From Acidobacteriota bacterium (lineage in GTDB: Bacteria > Acidobacteriota > Blastocatellia > Pyrinomonadales > Pyrinomonadaceae), in the NCBI GenBank assembly GCA_963169175.1, contig CAUJFK010000025.1, positions 1-14,715 of the forward strand: 14,715 nt of DNA, read 5' to 3'. Every line of letters begins with the position of its first letter. The first letter of the stretch is position 1. A program made the translations under genes and the position numbers. The notes below the pieces were generated by a model. It worked only from the letters and a program-made list of their open reading frames with translations, made no database searches and was not told the DNA's origin. Shown here piece by piece: positions 6,912 through 13,410 of the stretch.

Positions 6912-7703
6912 ATGAAGTCCGCTGTATTTGTCTTAATACTTTTGTGTTTTATGTCTATGTCGTGCGGTTCGGGGCCAGCGGCGAACAGCAACACGGCCGG
7001 CGGTGCGAATGCCGCGAACAACTCGGGCGAGCGGAGGACCGTTCTTGTAGAGCTATTTACCTCCGAAGGTTGTCCGAACTGTCCGCCGGCGGACAAGCAG
7101 CTTGCATTCCTTGAAACGCAGCAGCCTGTCTCAGGGGCCGATGTTATTACGCTTGGATATCACGTCGATTATTTCAACGATCGCGGTTGGAAGGACGAAT
7201 ATTCAGACGCAAATTACACAAAGCGGCAGCAGCTTTATGCCGCACGCCTTGGGGCGCAGAGCCTTTACACACCGCAGATGATCGTTGACGGCCAAACTCA
7301 GTTTGTCGGCAATAATGCTGCCAAGGCAAACGAGGTGATCACGCGTGCCATCTCGCTTGCAAGCCCTCAAGTTACGGCATCCTCAAATGGAAACACGGCA
7401 AATGTTTCGGTCAGCGGCCTGGGCCGTCATATGACTGGAACGGCGGTACTTGCGATCGCCGAAGATGGGCTGGTCAGCCGGCCGAATACGGGCAGCAATC
7501 GCGGCAAGACGCTCGAACACATCTCGGTCGTTAGAGGCCTTGTGCCGTTTGGTAAAGTTTCGGAGCAGGCGGGCGAATTTCAGGGAAGCGTACAGCTCCC
7601 GACAAGTCCCGCGTGGAAACAGGCAAATGTCCGCTACATAATCTATCTTCAGGAAGATATGAGCGGCCGGATCATTGCATCCGGCCGTGTAAAGCCGGCA
7701 TGA
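6912..7703 (+). CDS. DUF1223 family thioredoxin-like exported protein
   Basis: The product has 263 residues. The N-terminus is a signal sequence ending 'CFMSMSCGSG', so C18 may be lipidated, although the lipobox is imperfect. A Gly/Ala/Asn-rich linker follows. The domain then begins 'TVLVELFTSEGCPNCPPAD' (43-61), with a CxxC pair at C54 and C57 as in thioredoxin folds. It continues with 'LGYHVDYFNDRGWKDEYSD' and 'QSLYTPQMIVDGQTQFVG', both characteristic of DUF1223. The C-terminal third is a beta-rich domain. The CxxC and export suggest redox chemistry at the cell envelope; the family's reaction is not established to my knowledge. The stop is only 4 bp from the end of the convergent small ORF, with no separate terminator between them. 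Confidence 0.88.
   Translation: MKSAVFVLILLCFMSMSCGSGPAANSNTAGGANAANNSGERRTVLVELFTSEGCPNCPPADKQLAFLETQQPVSGADVITLGYHVDYFNDRGWKDEYSDANYTKRQQLYAARLGAQSLYTPQMIVDGQTQFVGNNAAKANEVITRAISLASPQVTASSNGNTANVSVSGLGRHMTGTAVLAIAEDGLVSRPNTGSNRGKTLEHISVVRGLVPFGKVSEQAGEFQGSVQLPTSPAWKQANVRYIIYLQEDMSGRIIASGRVKPA
7664..7687 (+). terminator. Perfect 9-bp stem-loop in the 3' end of the DUF1223 gene
   Basis: 'cggccggat' and 'atccggccg' enclose the 6-nt loop 'cattgc', ending 16 bp before the stop codon. It lies at a convergent gene junction where only 4 bp separate the stop codons, so it may help end transcription in either direction. There is no T tract, so it is not a canonical intrinsic terminator. Confidence 0.3.
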
Positions 7704-7707
7704 CCAA

Positions 7708-7980
7708 TTACCATCGAACATCGTAGCGAGAGAAATTCTCGCGCCAAGTGTCATTTTCTTTCGCGATCAGATAGGAAATCGGGCCGTCGAACGATAGCTC
7801 GAGATCTGCCCCGCGGCGAAGGCGATAGGTCCCGCCCGTGGGCGACGCTACGGCCAGTGAGATAAATTCATCCGTCTTGCGGCAAACAACCGCGAAACGC
7901 CAGTCATGTTTCGACCGGACAAGAAGCCGGCATCCGACCGGAAAATTACCAAGGGTTTTTACAGCTTCGGCAGGTTCCAC
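7708..7980 (-). CDS. Small hypothetical protein overlapping the transpeptidase gene
   Basis: The frame is open further upstream to an ATG at 8142, but that part lies wholly inside the transpeptidase gene in another frame. The coding-like part starts near the GTG at 7980, which overlaps the transpeptidase stop by 22 bp and gives 90 residues. From there the protein has a natural composition with basic and aromatic patches, such as 'GCRLLVRSKHDWRFAVVCRK' and 'PISYLIAKENDTWRENF'. The strands look beta-rich. No signal peptide or membrane segment is seen. I do not recognise a family. The overlap suggests translational coupling. Alternatively it is a C-terminal extension joined to the transpeptidase by frameshifting, for which no slippery site is obvious. 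The stop lies 4 bp from the convergent DUF1223 gene. Confidence 0.55.
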   Translation of the reverse strand: MEPAEAVKTLGNFPVGCRLLVRSKHDWRFAVVCRKTDEFISLAVASPTGGTYRLRRGADLELSFDGPISYLIAKENDTWRENFSRYDVRW

Positions 7981-8717
7981 GCTTTTTGATACTTTTTGTG
8001 ATCGGCCTCGGTCATCTGGACGAGATATGGATGCTTGTTCGGATCGGCCCAATTCAATATTTTTACCAGGTTGCCTCGCTCCATCGCCGTACAGCCGGCG
8101 GTTCCGGTCGATGCGTCTTTCCAAACGTGCAGAAAAATGCACGAGCCATCGCCGCGGCGGACGGGATAGGAATTATAGGCGACAAAGATCCCAAGATCGT
8201 ATTCGGGTCCGACCTCAAGCATCTTTTCCGAGCTTTTCCAATCGAAGATCCCGACCTTTAGCCTATCTACGAGTTTGTTGTAGTGGGTTGAGGAAATATC
8301 ATCTACGCATTCGCTGTATTCTCCAAGCATGTTGTAAGAAAGCTTGCCCCCGGCCGGTCTATCCGGCCGCCCGAACGCAAATGTTAACGGAAAGAGGCCC
8401 GCCGGTGAACGGCCGTCACCCTCGCGTTTGAAGTCGCCTGTTCCCTCAGGTGCAGAATCCCTGTCCCAGCCAAGCCCGTTTCGCCCAACCACAACCGGAA
8501 ATTCATCACCGATGCTTTTCCATTTTGATCTTACGGTTTTTCGTTCAAACCGGTGGGCCATGCCTTGCAGTGCGGACGGCCCTTTGGTCGTAACGACAAC
8601 TGCTTGGAGCGATTCTGCAAATGCGATCTTTACGGGCGGCGGTTGCGGTCGTTTTATCTGGCCTACAACGGCTATCGAGCAAAGGAATGCCAGGATGAGA
8701 ATTGATGGTACCTTCAT
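7959..8717 (-). CDS. L,D-transpeptidase, YkuD catalytic domain
   Basis: The product has 252 residues. 'MKVPSILILAFLCSIAVVGQ' is a signal peptide, so it works outside the cytoplasmic membrane. The catalytic signature is near the C-terminus: 'FLHVWKDASTGTAGCTAM', with H197 and the nucleophile C209 in the 'STGTAGC' motif. Upstream, 'GRNGLGWDRD' and 'EGDGRSPAGLFPLTFAFG' (about 101-116) match the substrate-groove part of the COG3786 type of YkuD protein, where 'GDGRSPAG' is a hallmark. These enzymes make or edit non-classical peptidoglycan cross-links, or attach proteins to the wall, and resist most beta-lactams. No LysM domain is present. It is followed, with a 22-bp overlap, by a small gene of unknown function. 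Confidence 0.9.
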   Translation of the reverse strand: MKVPSILILAFLCSIAVVGQIKRPQPPPVKIAFAESLQAVVVTTKGPSALQGMAHRFERKTVRSKWKSIGDEFPVVVGRNGLGWDRDSAPEGTGDFKREGDGRSPAGLFPLTFAFGRPDRPAGGKLSYNMLGEYSECVDDISSTHYNKLVDRLKVGIFDWKSSEKMLEVGPEYDLGIFVAYNSYPVRRGDGSCIFLHVWKDASTGTAGCTAMERGNLVKILNWADPNKHPYLVQMTEADHKKYQKAWNLPKL

Positions 8718-8797
8718 CAGTGGATTTGAGAAGAGGATGTCTGAAAATCTCTCAGATAGCCTTGATGTGACGTTCTCGTTCCGAAAGTCAGATTTCC

Positions 8798-8845
8798 TTC
8801 ATCTTATTCGGTGGTTGATAACTGTTTACCACTGAATAAGATGAG
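8798..8845. repeat. 18-bp inverted repeat (hairpin)
   Basis: In the 216-bp gap between the M50B-like gene and the transpeptidase gene, 8798-8815 pairs with 8828-8845 around a 12-nt loop. The core arms are 'catcttattcggtggt' and 'accactgaataagatg', with one G-T position. No T tract follows on either strand. It may act as a processing or termination structure between two minus-strand genes, or be a small palindromic element. The remainder of the gap shows no recognisable feature. Confidence 0.65.
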
Positions 8846-8933
8846 AAAAATACCAAATAGGATGAACAAGAACCTACGTTCCCGGTGCGTAAATCACGGG
8901 TAATTTTCAGACACGTAATCTTGAAAACCGAAT

Positions 8934-9731
8934 CTACTGATCCTCAAAAACCGTATCTGTGGAATTGGCCGCCCGAGCCTTGCTGATCGCATAGACTCTT
9001 AGTCCCAGCGAGATCATCACTATCGAGACGCCCATCCAGATAAAGACCCAAACGACCGATGGAATACCTGTGGCAGCGGCCATGTTCGCTGCGTCAGACT
9101 GCTCGCTGGTCGTTGCGGAGATGAAGAGCACGTTGAGCAGGTCAAATACGGCATTGCCGAGACACTGGATCGCGAGAAAAGCGAGTGCGAAATTGGTCCA
9201 TTTTGGGCTCGCGTAACGAGCGATCGCGGCCAGGGCCGCCACAAGAACGATTCCTGCAATGACCGTAAATGCCTGGGTCTGGACCGAAACGTTGGCGAAG
9301 AAGTTGAGGACCGGTGCGATGATCCCAAATACGACCGTCACTACCGCTACAAACCCAGCTGACGCGAATAGCGCCGCCCGCGACGAATAGCCATAACGCA
9401 TCCACACCAGCAAGGCCGCTCCGAATGTGGTCGTGCCGATATATCCGGCGCTTGAGATCAGAAGCTGTGAGAACCAGCCTGAGCTTTGCGACCACACAAC
9501 ACCGCTGCCATCGGAGGCAACGGAGAGGCTCTGGACCGTGTTCCCCGTAATGAGCGTTGCAAGCACATGCGACCCTTCGTGGATGAAAGTGGCAAAAAGC
9601 CGGATGGGATAAGCTAAATACCCGATCAGCGGGATATAACCCGACAGAAGCCAAAGTCCAACGCTTAGAACAGTTGCGACCAGCAATAGATAGATCTGCG
9701 GACGTGCATCTTCGGCGACTTTGTATTTCAT
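8934..9731 (-). CDS. M50B-like membrane metallopeptidase
   Basis: The product has 265 residues with about six hydrophobic segments. 'FATFIHEGSHVLATLITG' near residue 46 contains the zinc-binding HExxH motif (H51-E52-x-x-H55) within a membrane helix, as in site-2-type proteases. A later helix carries 'LGNAVFDLLNVLF', with D197 as a likely third ligand. The stretch 'SDAANMAAATGIPSVVWVFIW' (about 212-232) is typical of the Peptidase_M50B family. Proteolysis inside the membrane is inferred; no substrate or partner is visible. A purine-rich 'gggag' lies about 12 bp before the ATG. It follows moaC on the same strand, but a strong terminator lies between, so it probably has its own promoter. Confidence 0.82.
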   Translation of the reverse strand: MKYKVAEDARPQIYLLLVATVLSVGLWLLSGYIPLIGYLAYPIRLFATFIHEGSHVLATLITGNTVQSLSVASDGSGVVWSQSSGWFSQLLISSAGYIGTTTFGAALLVWMRYGYSSRAALFASAGFVAVVTVVFGIIAPVLNFFANVSVQTQAFTVIAGIVLVAALAAIARYASPKWTNFALAFLAIQCLGNAVFDLLNVLFISATTSEQSDAANMAAATGIPSVVWVFIWMGVSIVMISLGLRVYAISKARAANSTDTVFEDQ

Positions 9732-9805
9732 ATAGCTATTTTGCTCCCATCGGGCTCCTGCTAATCAATTACGTTCTATTTTACCCCAAAGTTCGCCTTT
9801 GCGAA

Positions 9806-9834
9806 AGAAAAATCAGGCCGGAGGTTGCCTGACT
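9806..9834 (-). terminator. Intrinsic terminator after moaC
   Basis: On the minus strand an 8-bp stem (agtcaggc / gcctgatt, with one G-T pair) encloses an 8-nt loop and runs into TTTTT (complement of 9808-9812). It starts 4 bp after the moaC stop. This is a textbook rho-independent terminator and separates moaC from the M50B-like gene. A second 5-bp hairpin (ttcgc/gcgaa) lies at 9792-9805. Confidence 0.8.
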
Positions 9835-9837
9835 CCA

Positions 9838-10308
9838 TCAATCTTCTCTGACGTAGTCCGCCTTTCCGCCGGTTTTCGATTCAAGTCTTATCTCGCTGAT
9901 CTCGATGTTTTTTTGGACGGCCTTGCACATATCGTAAATGGTCAGTGCGGCGACGGTAACCGCTGTCAATGCCTCCATCTCAACACCGGTTTGCGAGGTG
10001 GTTTTCGCCGTGGCTTCGAGACGCACGCCGTACTCAGTGATCTCCGCCGTCACGACCGCTTTTGAAAGATTGATCTGATCGCAAAGCGGGATCAACTCCG
10101 GTGTTTTCTTTGCCGCCATGATGCCGGCAATTCGTGCAATTTCAAGCGGATCGCCTTTTGGCGTTGCCCGATCACGGATCGCCGCGATCGTCTCAGGCTT
10201 TAGCAGGACCTTGCCCGAAGCAACTGCCGTCCGCGACGAGGTCGGTTTATCGCCGACGTCAACCATCCTGACCCGGCCCGATTCGTCGTAATGTGAAAGC
10301 TCAGTCAT
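9838..10308 (-). CDS. moaC: MoaC, cyclic pyranopterin monophosphate synthase
   Basis: The product has 156 residues, the usual length. MoaC converts the cyclic dehydro-GTP intermediate made by MoaA into cyclic pyranopterin monophosphate, an early step of molybdenum-cofactor synthesis in the cytoplasm. The signature 'TGVEMEALTAVTVAALTIYDMCKAVQK' is seen from 107, with E110, E112, D126 and K129 matching the E. coli active-site residues E112, E114, D128 and K131. K51 in 'PKGD' and K67 are also kept. The striking difference is 'LIPLCDQI' at 72-79: the near-invariant 'LIPLCHP' has become CDQ, so the histidine equivalent to E. coli H77 is Asp (codon GAT at 10078-10080). It is 260 bp downstream of moeA, separated by a repeat array, and is followed by a strong terminator. 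Confidence 0.96.
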   Translation of the reverse strand: MTELSHYDESGRVRMVDVGDKPTSSRTAVASGKVLLKPETIAAIRDRATPKGDPLEIARIAGIMAAKKTPELIPLCDQINLSKAVVTAEITEYGVRLEATAKTTSQTGVEMEALTAVTVAALTIYDMCKAVQKNIEISEIRLESKTGGKADYVRED

Positions 10309-10332
10309 GTCTAAAAAGACTATCTGAAAACC

Positions 10333-10512
10333 GGCAGAAACACGACCGGTAGGGAGTGTGCCTTGTGAGATTTTCGATTTTGGATTCGGATTTGTCAGAA
10401 GAAGGCAGAAACACGACCGGTAGGGAGTGTGCCTTGTGAGATTGTGGATTTCCGATTTCCGATTTCGGGTTTGTCAGAAGAAGGCGGAAACACGACCGGT
10501 AGGGAGTGTGCC
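10333..10512 (+). repeat. Array of three ~30-bp repeats (forward) between moeA and moaC
   Basis: Three copies of a 30-bp unit lie at 10333-10362, 10404-10433 and 10483-10512. Each reads 'ggcagaaacacg' then 'accggtagggagtgtgcc', with a single change in the third. They are 71 and 79 bp apart. The spacers are low-complexity runs of 'gattttggatttccg' type plus 'tttgtcagaagaa', so the repeating unit is about 70-80 bp. The array fills the 260-bp gap between moaC and moeA, and the AT-rich tail continues to about 10550. The same unit occurs three more times in the opposite orientation on the other side of moeA. Confidence 0.95.
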
Positions 10513-10568
10513 CTATCGGATTTTGGATTTTGGATTTCCGATTTTGGATTTGCAGTGACCGTGAACTC

Positions 10569-11771
10569 CTAGTATCTAAGCAGGAAACTTATCTTCACGG
10601 TCTCGCCCGCCTCCACCGCCTCACCGGCCGGCACAAAAACCAATGCGTCCGTGGCGGCAAAGCCGACAAAGTCCGACGAACCAAACCAGCGGATTGGCGT
10701 GGCCACCAACCGGCCATCTGCGTCGGTCGAAAGAGAGGCGGGAAGATATGATGAGCGCTCTCTTGTCCCTTTCATACGAGCACCAACAACCGCTGTTCCG
10801 TCTTTCAGGAATGGATTTGCGATGCCCTGCATTCGCCCGATCAGCCGCCGGACGAACAGATGAAATGTCACAGCCGCCGAAACCGGATTACCCGGCAAGC
10901 CAAAGACAAACGCCTTTTTCAGCTTTCCAAAAACCGTCGGCTTGCCCGGTTTTAAAGCTACTTTGCCGAAGAATATCTCAGCACCAAGCTGCTCAAGTGC
11001 GAGTTTGGTCAGATCATATTTGCCAACCGAAACGCCGCCGGTCGTTATCAGAATGTCGGAACTTTTGACCGCATTTGAGATTTGAGATCTCAGATCTGAA
11101 ATATCATCGCCGACGATCGGGAAGACGGTCGGATCGGCCCCGGCCCGGCGGCAGAGAGCTGTGAGCATTAACGAATTCGAATTTCGTATCTGATCCTGCT
11201 TTGGCTTTTTGTTGATCTCGACGATCTCGGAGCCGGTCGAAACGATGGCCACGCGCGGGCGTTTTGAGACCTTTAGTTTTGCGTATCCAAAAGCGGCGGG
11301 CAGCGAAATGTTTCCTGGATCTATCATCGATCCCTGTTTTAAAACGACCCGGCCTTTGCGAACCTCGTCACCTTTCGCGATGATGAAGCGGCCTTTTGAT
11401 GTCGGTTCGGTAAGTGTCACGAAGCCGTCAACCTCGCTCGAAAGTTCGATCTTCTGAACGGCGTCGGCGCCTTTTGGGACCGGAGCACCGGTCATTATGC
11501 GCACGGCTTCGCCACTTATCAATGTCTTATGCCAACCGCGTCCCGCCGCGGATTCACCGACGATCTGAAGCTTAACTGGCGCGTTTTTTGTGTCATCCGC
11601 CTTTACCGCATAACCGTCCATCTGCGAGCGGTCGAATGGCGGCAGATCGGTGTCAGCGACAATATTTTCGGCAAGGACGCGGCCGGTAGCATCCGCAATG
11701 TCTATGCGTTCTGTGCCAAGAATCGTTGTTTCGCGATCAATGATGCGAATCGCTTTTGAAATTTGGATCAT
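10569..11771 (-). CDS. moeA: MoeA, molybdopterin molybdotransferase
   Basis: The product has 400 residues, the usual length. MoeA inserts molybdate into adenylylated molybdopterin to give the mature cofactor. The domains are in order. The N-terminal part has 'DLPPFDRSQMDGYAV' (42-56) and 'IMTGAPVPKGADAV' (92-105). The MogA-like core has 'VAIVSTGSE' (174-182), 'RNSNSLML' (196-203), 'TTGGVSVGKYD' (243-253), 'KPGKP' (274-278) and 'GLPGNPVSA' (291-299). A small beta-barrel closes the C-terminus. All key motifs look intact. It is on the same strand as moaC and the M24 peptidase, but is separated from each by about 260 bp of repeats. moaA, mogA/moaB, moaD/E and mobA are not in the window. Confidence 0.96.
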   Translation of the reverse strand: MIQISKAIRIIDRETTILGTERIDIADATGRVLAENIVADTDLPPFDRSQMDGYAVKADDTKNAPVKLQIVGESAAGRGWHKTLISGEAVRIMTGAPVPKGADAVQKIELSSEVDGFVTLTEPTSKGRFIIAKGDEVRKGRVVLKQGSMIDPGNISLPAAFGYAKLKVSKRPRVAIVSTGSEIVEINKKPKQDQIRNSNSLMLTALCRRAGADPTVFPIVGDDISDLRSQISNAVKSSDILITTGGVSVGKYDLTKLALEQLGAEIFFGKVALKPGKPTVFGKLKKAFVFGLPGNPVSAAVTFHLFVRRLIGRMQGIANPFLKDGTAVVGARMKGTRERSSYLPASLSTDADGRLVATPIRWFGSSDFVGFAATDALVFVPAGEAVEAGETVKISFLLRY

Positions 11772-11809
11772 TTAGATAGTTGATCGGTTCATTCGCTCAG
11801 GTCCAGAGC

Positions 11810-12030
11810 GGCACACTCCCTACCGGTCGCGTTTCTGCCTTTCTCGTTCTCTGCGCCTCAGCGTCTTTGCGTTAAATAAAATCGGAAATCGAAAATCGGA
11901 AATCCAAAATCCGACAGGGCACACTCCCTACCGGTCGTGTTTCTGCCTTCTTCTGACAAAGCCGAAATCCAAAATCGAAAATCCAATATCTCACAAGGCA
12001 CACTCCCTACCGGTCGTGTTTGTTTCTGCC
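11810..12030 (-). repeat. Array of three ~30-bp repeats (reverse) upstream of moeA
   Basis: Reverse-complement copies of the unit downstream of moeA lie at 11810-11839 (one change), 11918-11947 (exact) and 11997-12030. The last copy has a 4-bp duplication and ends on the first base of the M24 gene stop codon. AT-rich 'aaatccaaaatccg' spacers are also the reverse complement of those in the other array. An unrelated short repeat, 'ctctgcgcctcagcgtcttt', lies at 11849-11868 inside the first spacer. The array covers most of the 258-bp gap between the M24 peptidase and moeA genes. Confidence 0.95.
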
Positions 12031-13373
12031 TATCGAATCAGATAAAATTCAGTCTGCCGCGGACGGAAAAATTTGTAGCCGGTTTCGGTCATGTGAGCGT
12101 CGTCTTCGGCCATGATAGTTACGCGCTGGTTGTTCCATTCGGGCACGTTGGTCGCGGTGTTGAGCTCTATCGATTCATATGAACCGGGCAATATTTTATT
12201 CCCACCGCCGCCGACCAGTCCGCGAAAATCTATCGAAGGCCCAAGGCCGTGGCCATGCGTGCCGATCGGGTGCGAATAGATCTGGCAATTGATATTCTGC
12301 TTTTTGCATTCCACCATCGCGGCATCGTAAACATCGGCTCCTGTCATTCCGGCACGGGCGATCTTTAGAATAATATCCTGCAAGCGGTTTGTATTTTTCA
12401 ACGCCGCTTTTAATCCGGCAGGAGCATCCTTTTCACCCGGTTTCAATACATACGCGTGCTTCTGCCAATCGGTCGAAAGGCCCATGTAATTCAAACCGAA
12501 ATCGACGTGGATAAGATCGCCGGGCATAATGATATCCGACTCGCTCGCCGTGCTCAAAAACTGGCTTGTCATGCCCGTCTCGACCGCCTTTCGCTGGATG
12601 CGGATATCCGGCTGAAACCACGTATCGACGCCGATGTCATTTAACTGCTGCAGCATCCACCATCGAACATCGCCTGCTGTCGTGTTGCCCGGTTTAATGA
12701 CCTCGTTCGAAAACGCCCGCCGCGTGATGACATCGGTCGCGAGCACGGCCGTGCGATAATGTTCAAGCTCTTCGGGCAGTCGTGTATCAAAAAATTCCGT
12801 CAGCAGATCAGCCGCCGAGACGAATTTCTTTTCGTTCTCCGCTCCAAGTGCTTCTACCAAAAATCTGTAGCCGTCATAGGTCAGCCCGCTCTGCTGCCCG
12901 CGCGTTCCGCCAATGTTCAAAGCAATGGTTTTGGGATTTCGTCCATCGACCAATTTCCTCAATTCCTCGCCAAACTTATCACGCGCCGGAAGCACCATTC
13001 GATAATGGTCTTTCAATCGCTCCTCGGCATACCGCACCAACGCCACACGCTCGATCCGCTCGCCCTGATCAATAAAAACAAACACATCCCGCCGCCCCAC
13101 GATCGGCACCATCGGCGTAATATGCGGCGTCACCGGATCGCCATGAAACTCCTCATTCACCACAATCCACATCTCAACCCCATGCCGCTTCATCATCGGC
13201 AAGAGCAGGGAACCAAGCCGCTTCTTCAACGAAACCTCCCGAACCTCAGCCTGCTCGCGTTGACCAAGCAGCTTCGGCATCGGCGGAATCGATTTGTCAG
13301 TGCGGTTTTGGGCCGTGCCCCCATAATATAGGAAGACGATCGCTAAGAGCGTCATGGACAATTTCGATTGCAT
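12030..13373 (-). CDS. Exported M24 family metallopeptidase (Xaa-Pro aminopeptidase-like)
   Basis: The product has 447 residues. The first 22 residues form a signal peptide ending 'YYGGTAQ', so the enzyme is exported. Residues 40-190 form the creatinase-like N-terminal domain. The pita-bread catalytic domain follows with all five metal ligands in the normal order: D291 (HVDFG), D302 (STDWQK), H376 (THGHGLG), E403 (SIELNT) and E423 (IMAEDD). These bind two metal ions and remove N-terminal residues, often next to proline, from peptides. The usual 'IEPG' around the fourth ligand reads 'IELN', which is a little unusual. A role in peptide scavenging or turnover outside the cytoplasm is inferred. 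No Shine-Dalgarno is evident. A second in-frame ATG at codon 7 would shorten the signal peptide. Confidence 0.88.
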   Translation of the reverse strand: MQSKLSMTLLAIVFLYYGGTAQNRTDKSIPPMPKLLGQREQAEVREVSLKKRLGSLLLPMMKRHGVEMWIVVNEEFHGDPVTPHITPMVPIVGRRDVFVFIDQGERIERVALVRYAEERLKDHYRMVLPARDKFGEELRKLVDGRNPKTIALNIGGTRGQQSGLTYDGYRFLVEALGAENEKKFVSAADLLTEFFDTRLPEELEHYRTAVLATDVITRRAFSNEVIKPGNTTAGDVRWWMLQQLNDIGVDTWFQPDIRIQRKAVETGMTSQFLSTASESDIIMPGDLIHVDFGLNYMGLSTDWQKHAYVLKPGEKDAPAGLKAALKNTNRLQDIILKIARAGMTGADVYDAAMVECKKQNINCQIYSHPIGTHGHGLGPSIDFRGLVGGGGNKILPGSYESIELNTATNVPEWNNQRVTIMAEDDAHMTETGYKFFRPRQTEFYLIR

Positions 13374-13410
13374 AACATTTCTATGGGAATTTAACGGCAG
13401 TATAGTAACA

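Noticed and set aside
7981..8142. The upstream 54 codons of the small minus-strand ORF as part of its gene.
   Set aside because: They lie wholly inside the transpeptidase catalytic region in another frame and read as low-quality protein, so the GTG at 7980 was chosen.
11065..11105. A palindrome-rich stretch in moeA encoding 'ISDLRSQIS' as an inserted element.
   Set aside because: The protein aligns to MoeA here without extra length, so it looks like ordinary coding sequence with chance palindromic codons.
10333..12030. A CRISPR array made of the 30-bp repeats.
   Set aside because: There are only three copies per side in opposite orientation, the spacers are similar low-complexity 40-80 bp runs rather than unique sequences, and no cas gene is present.
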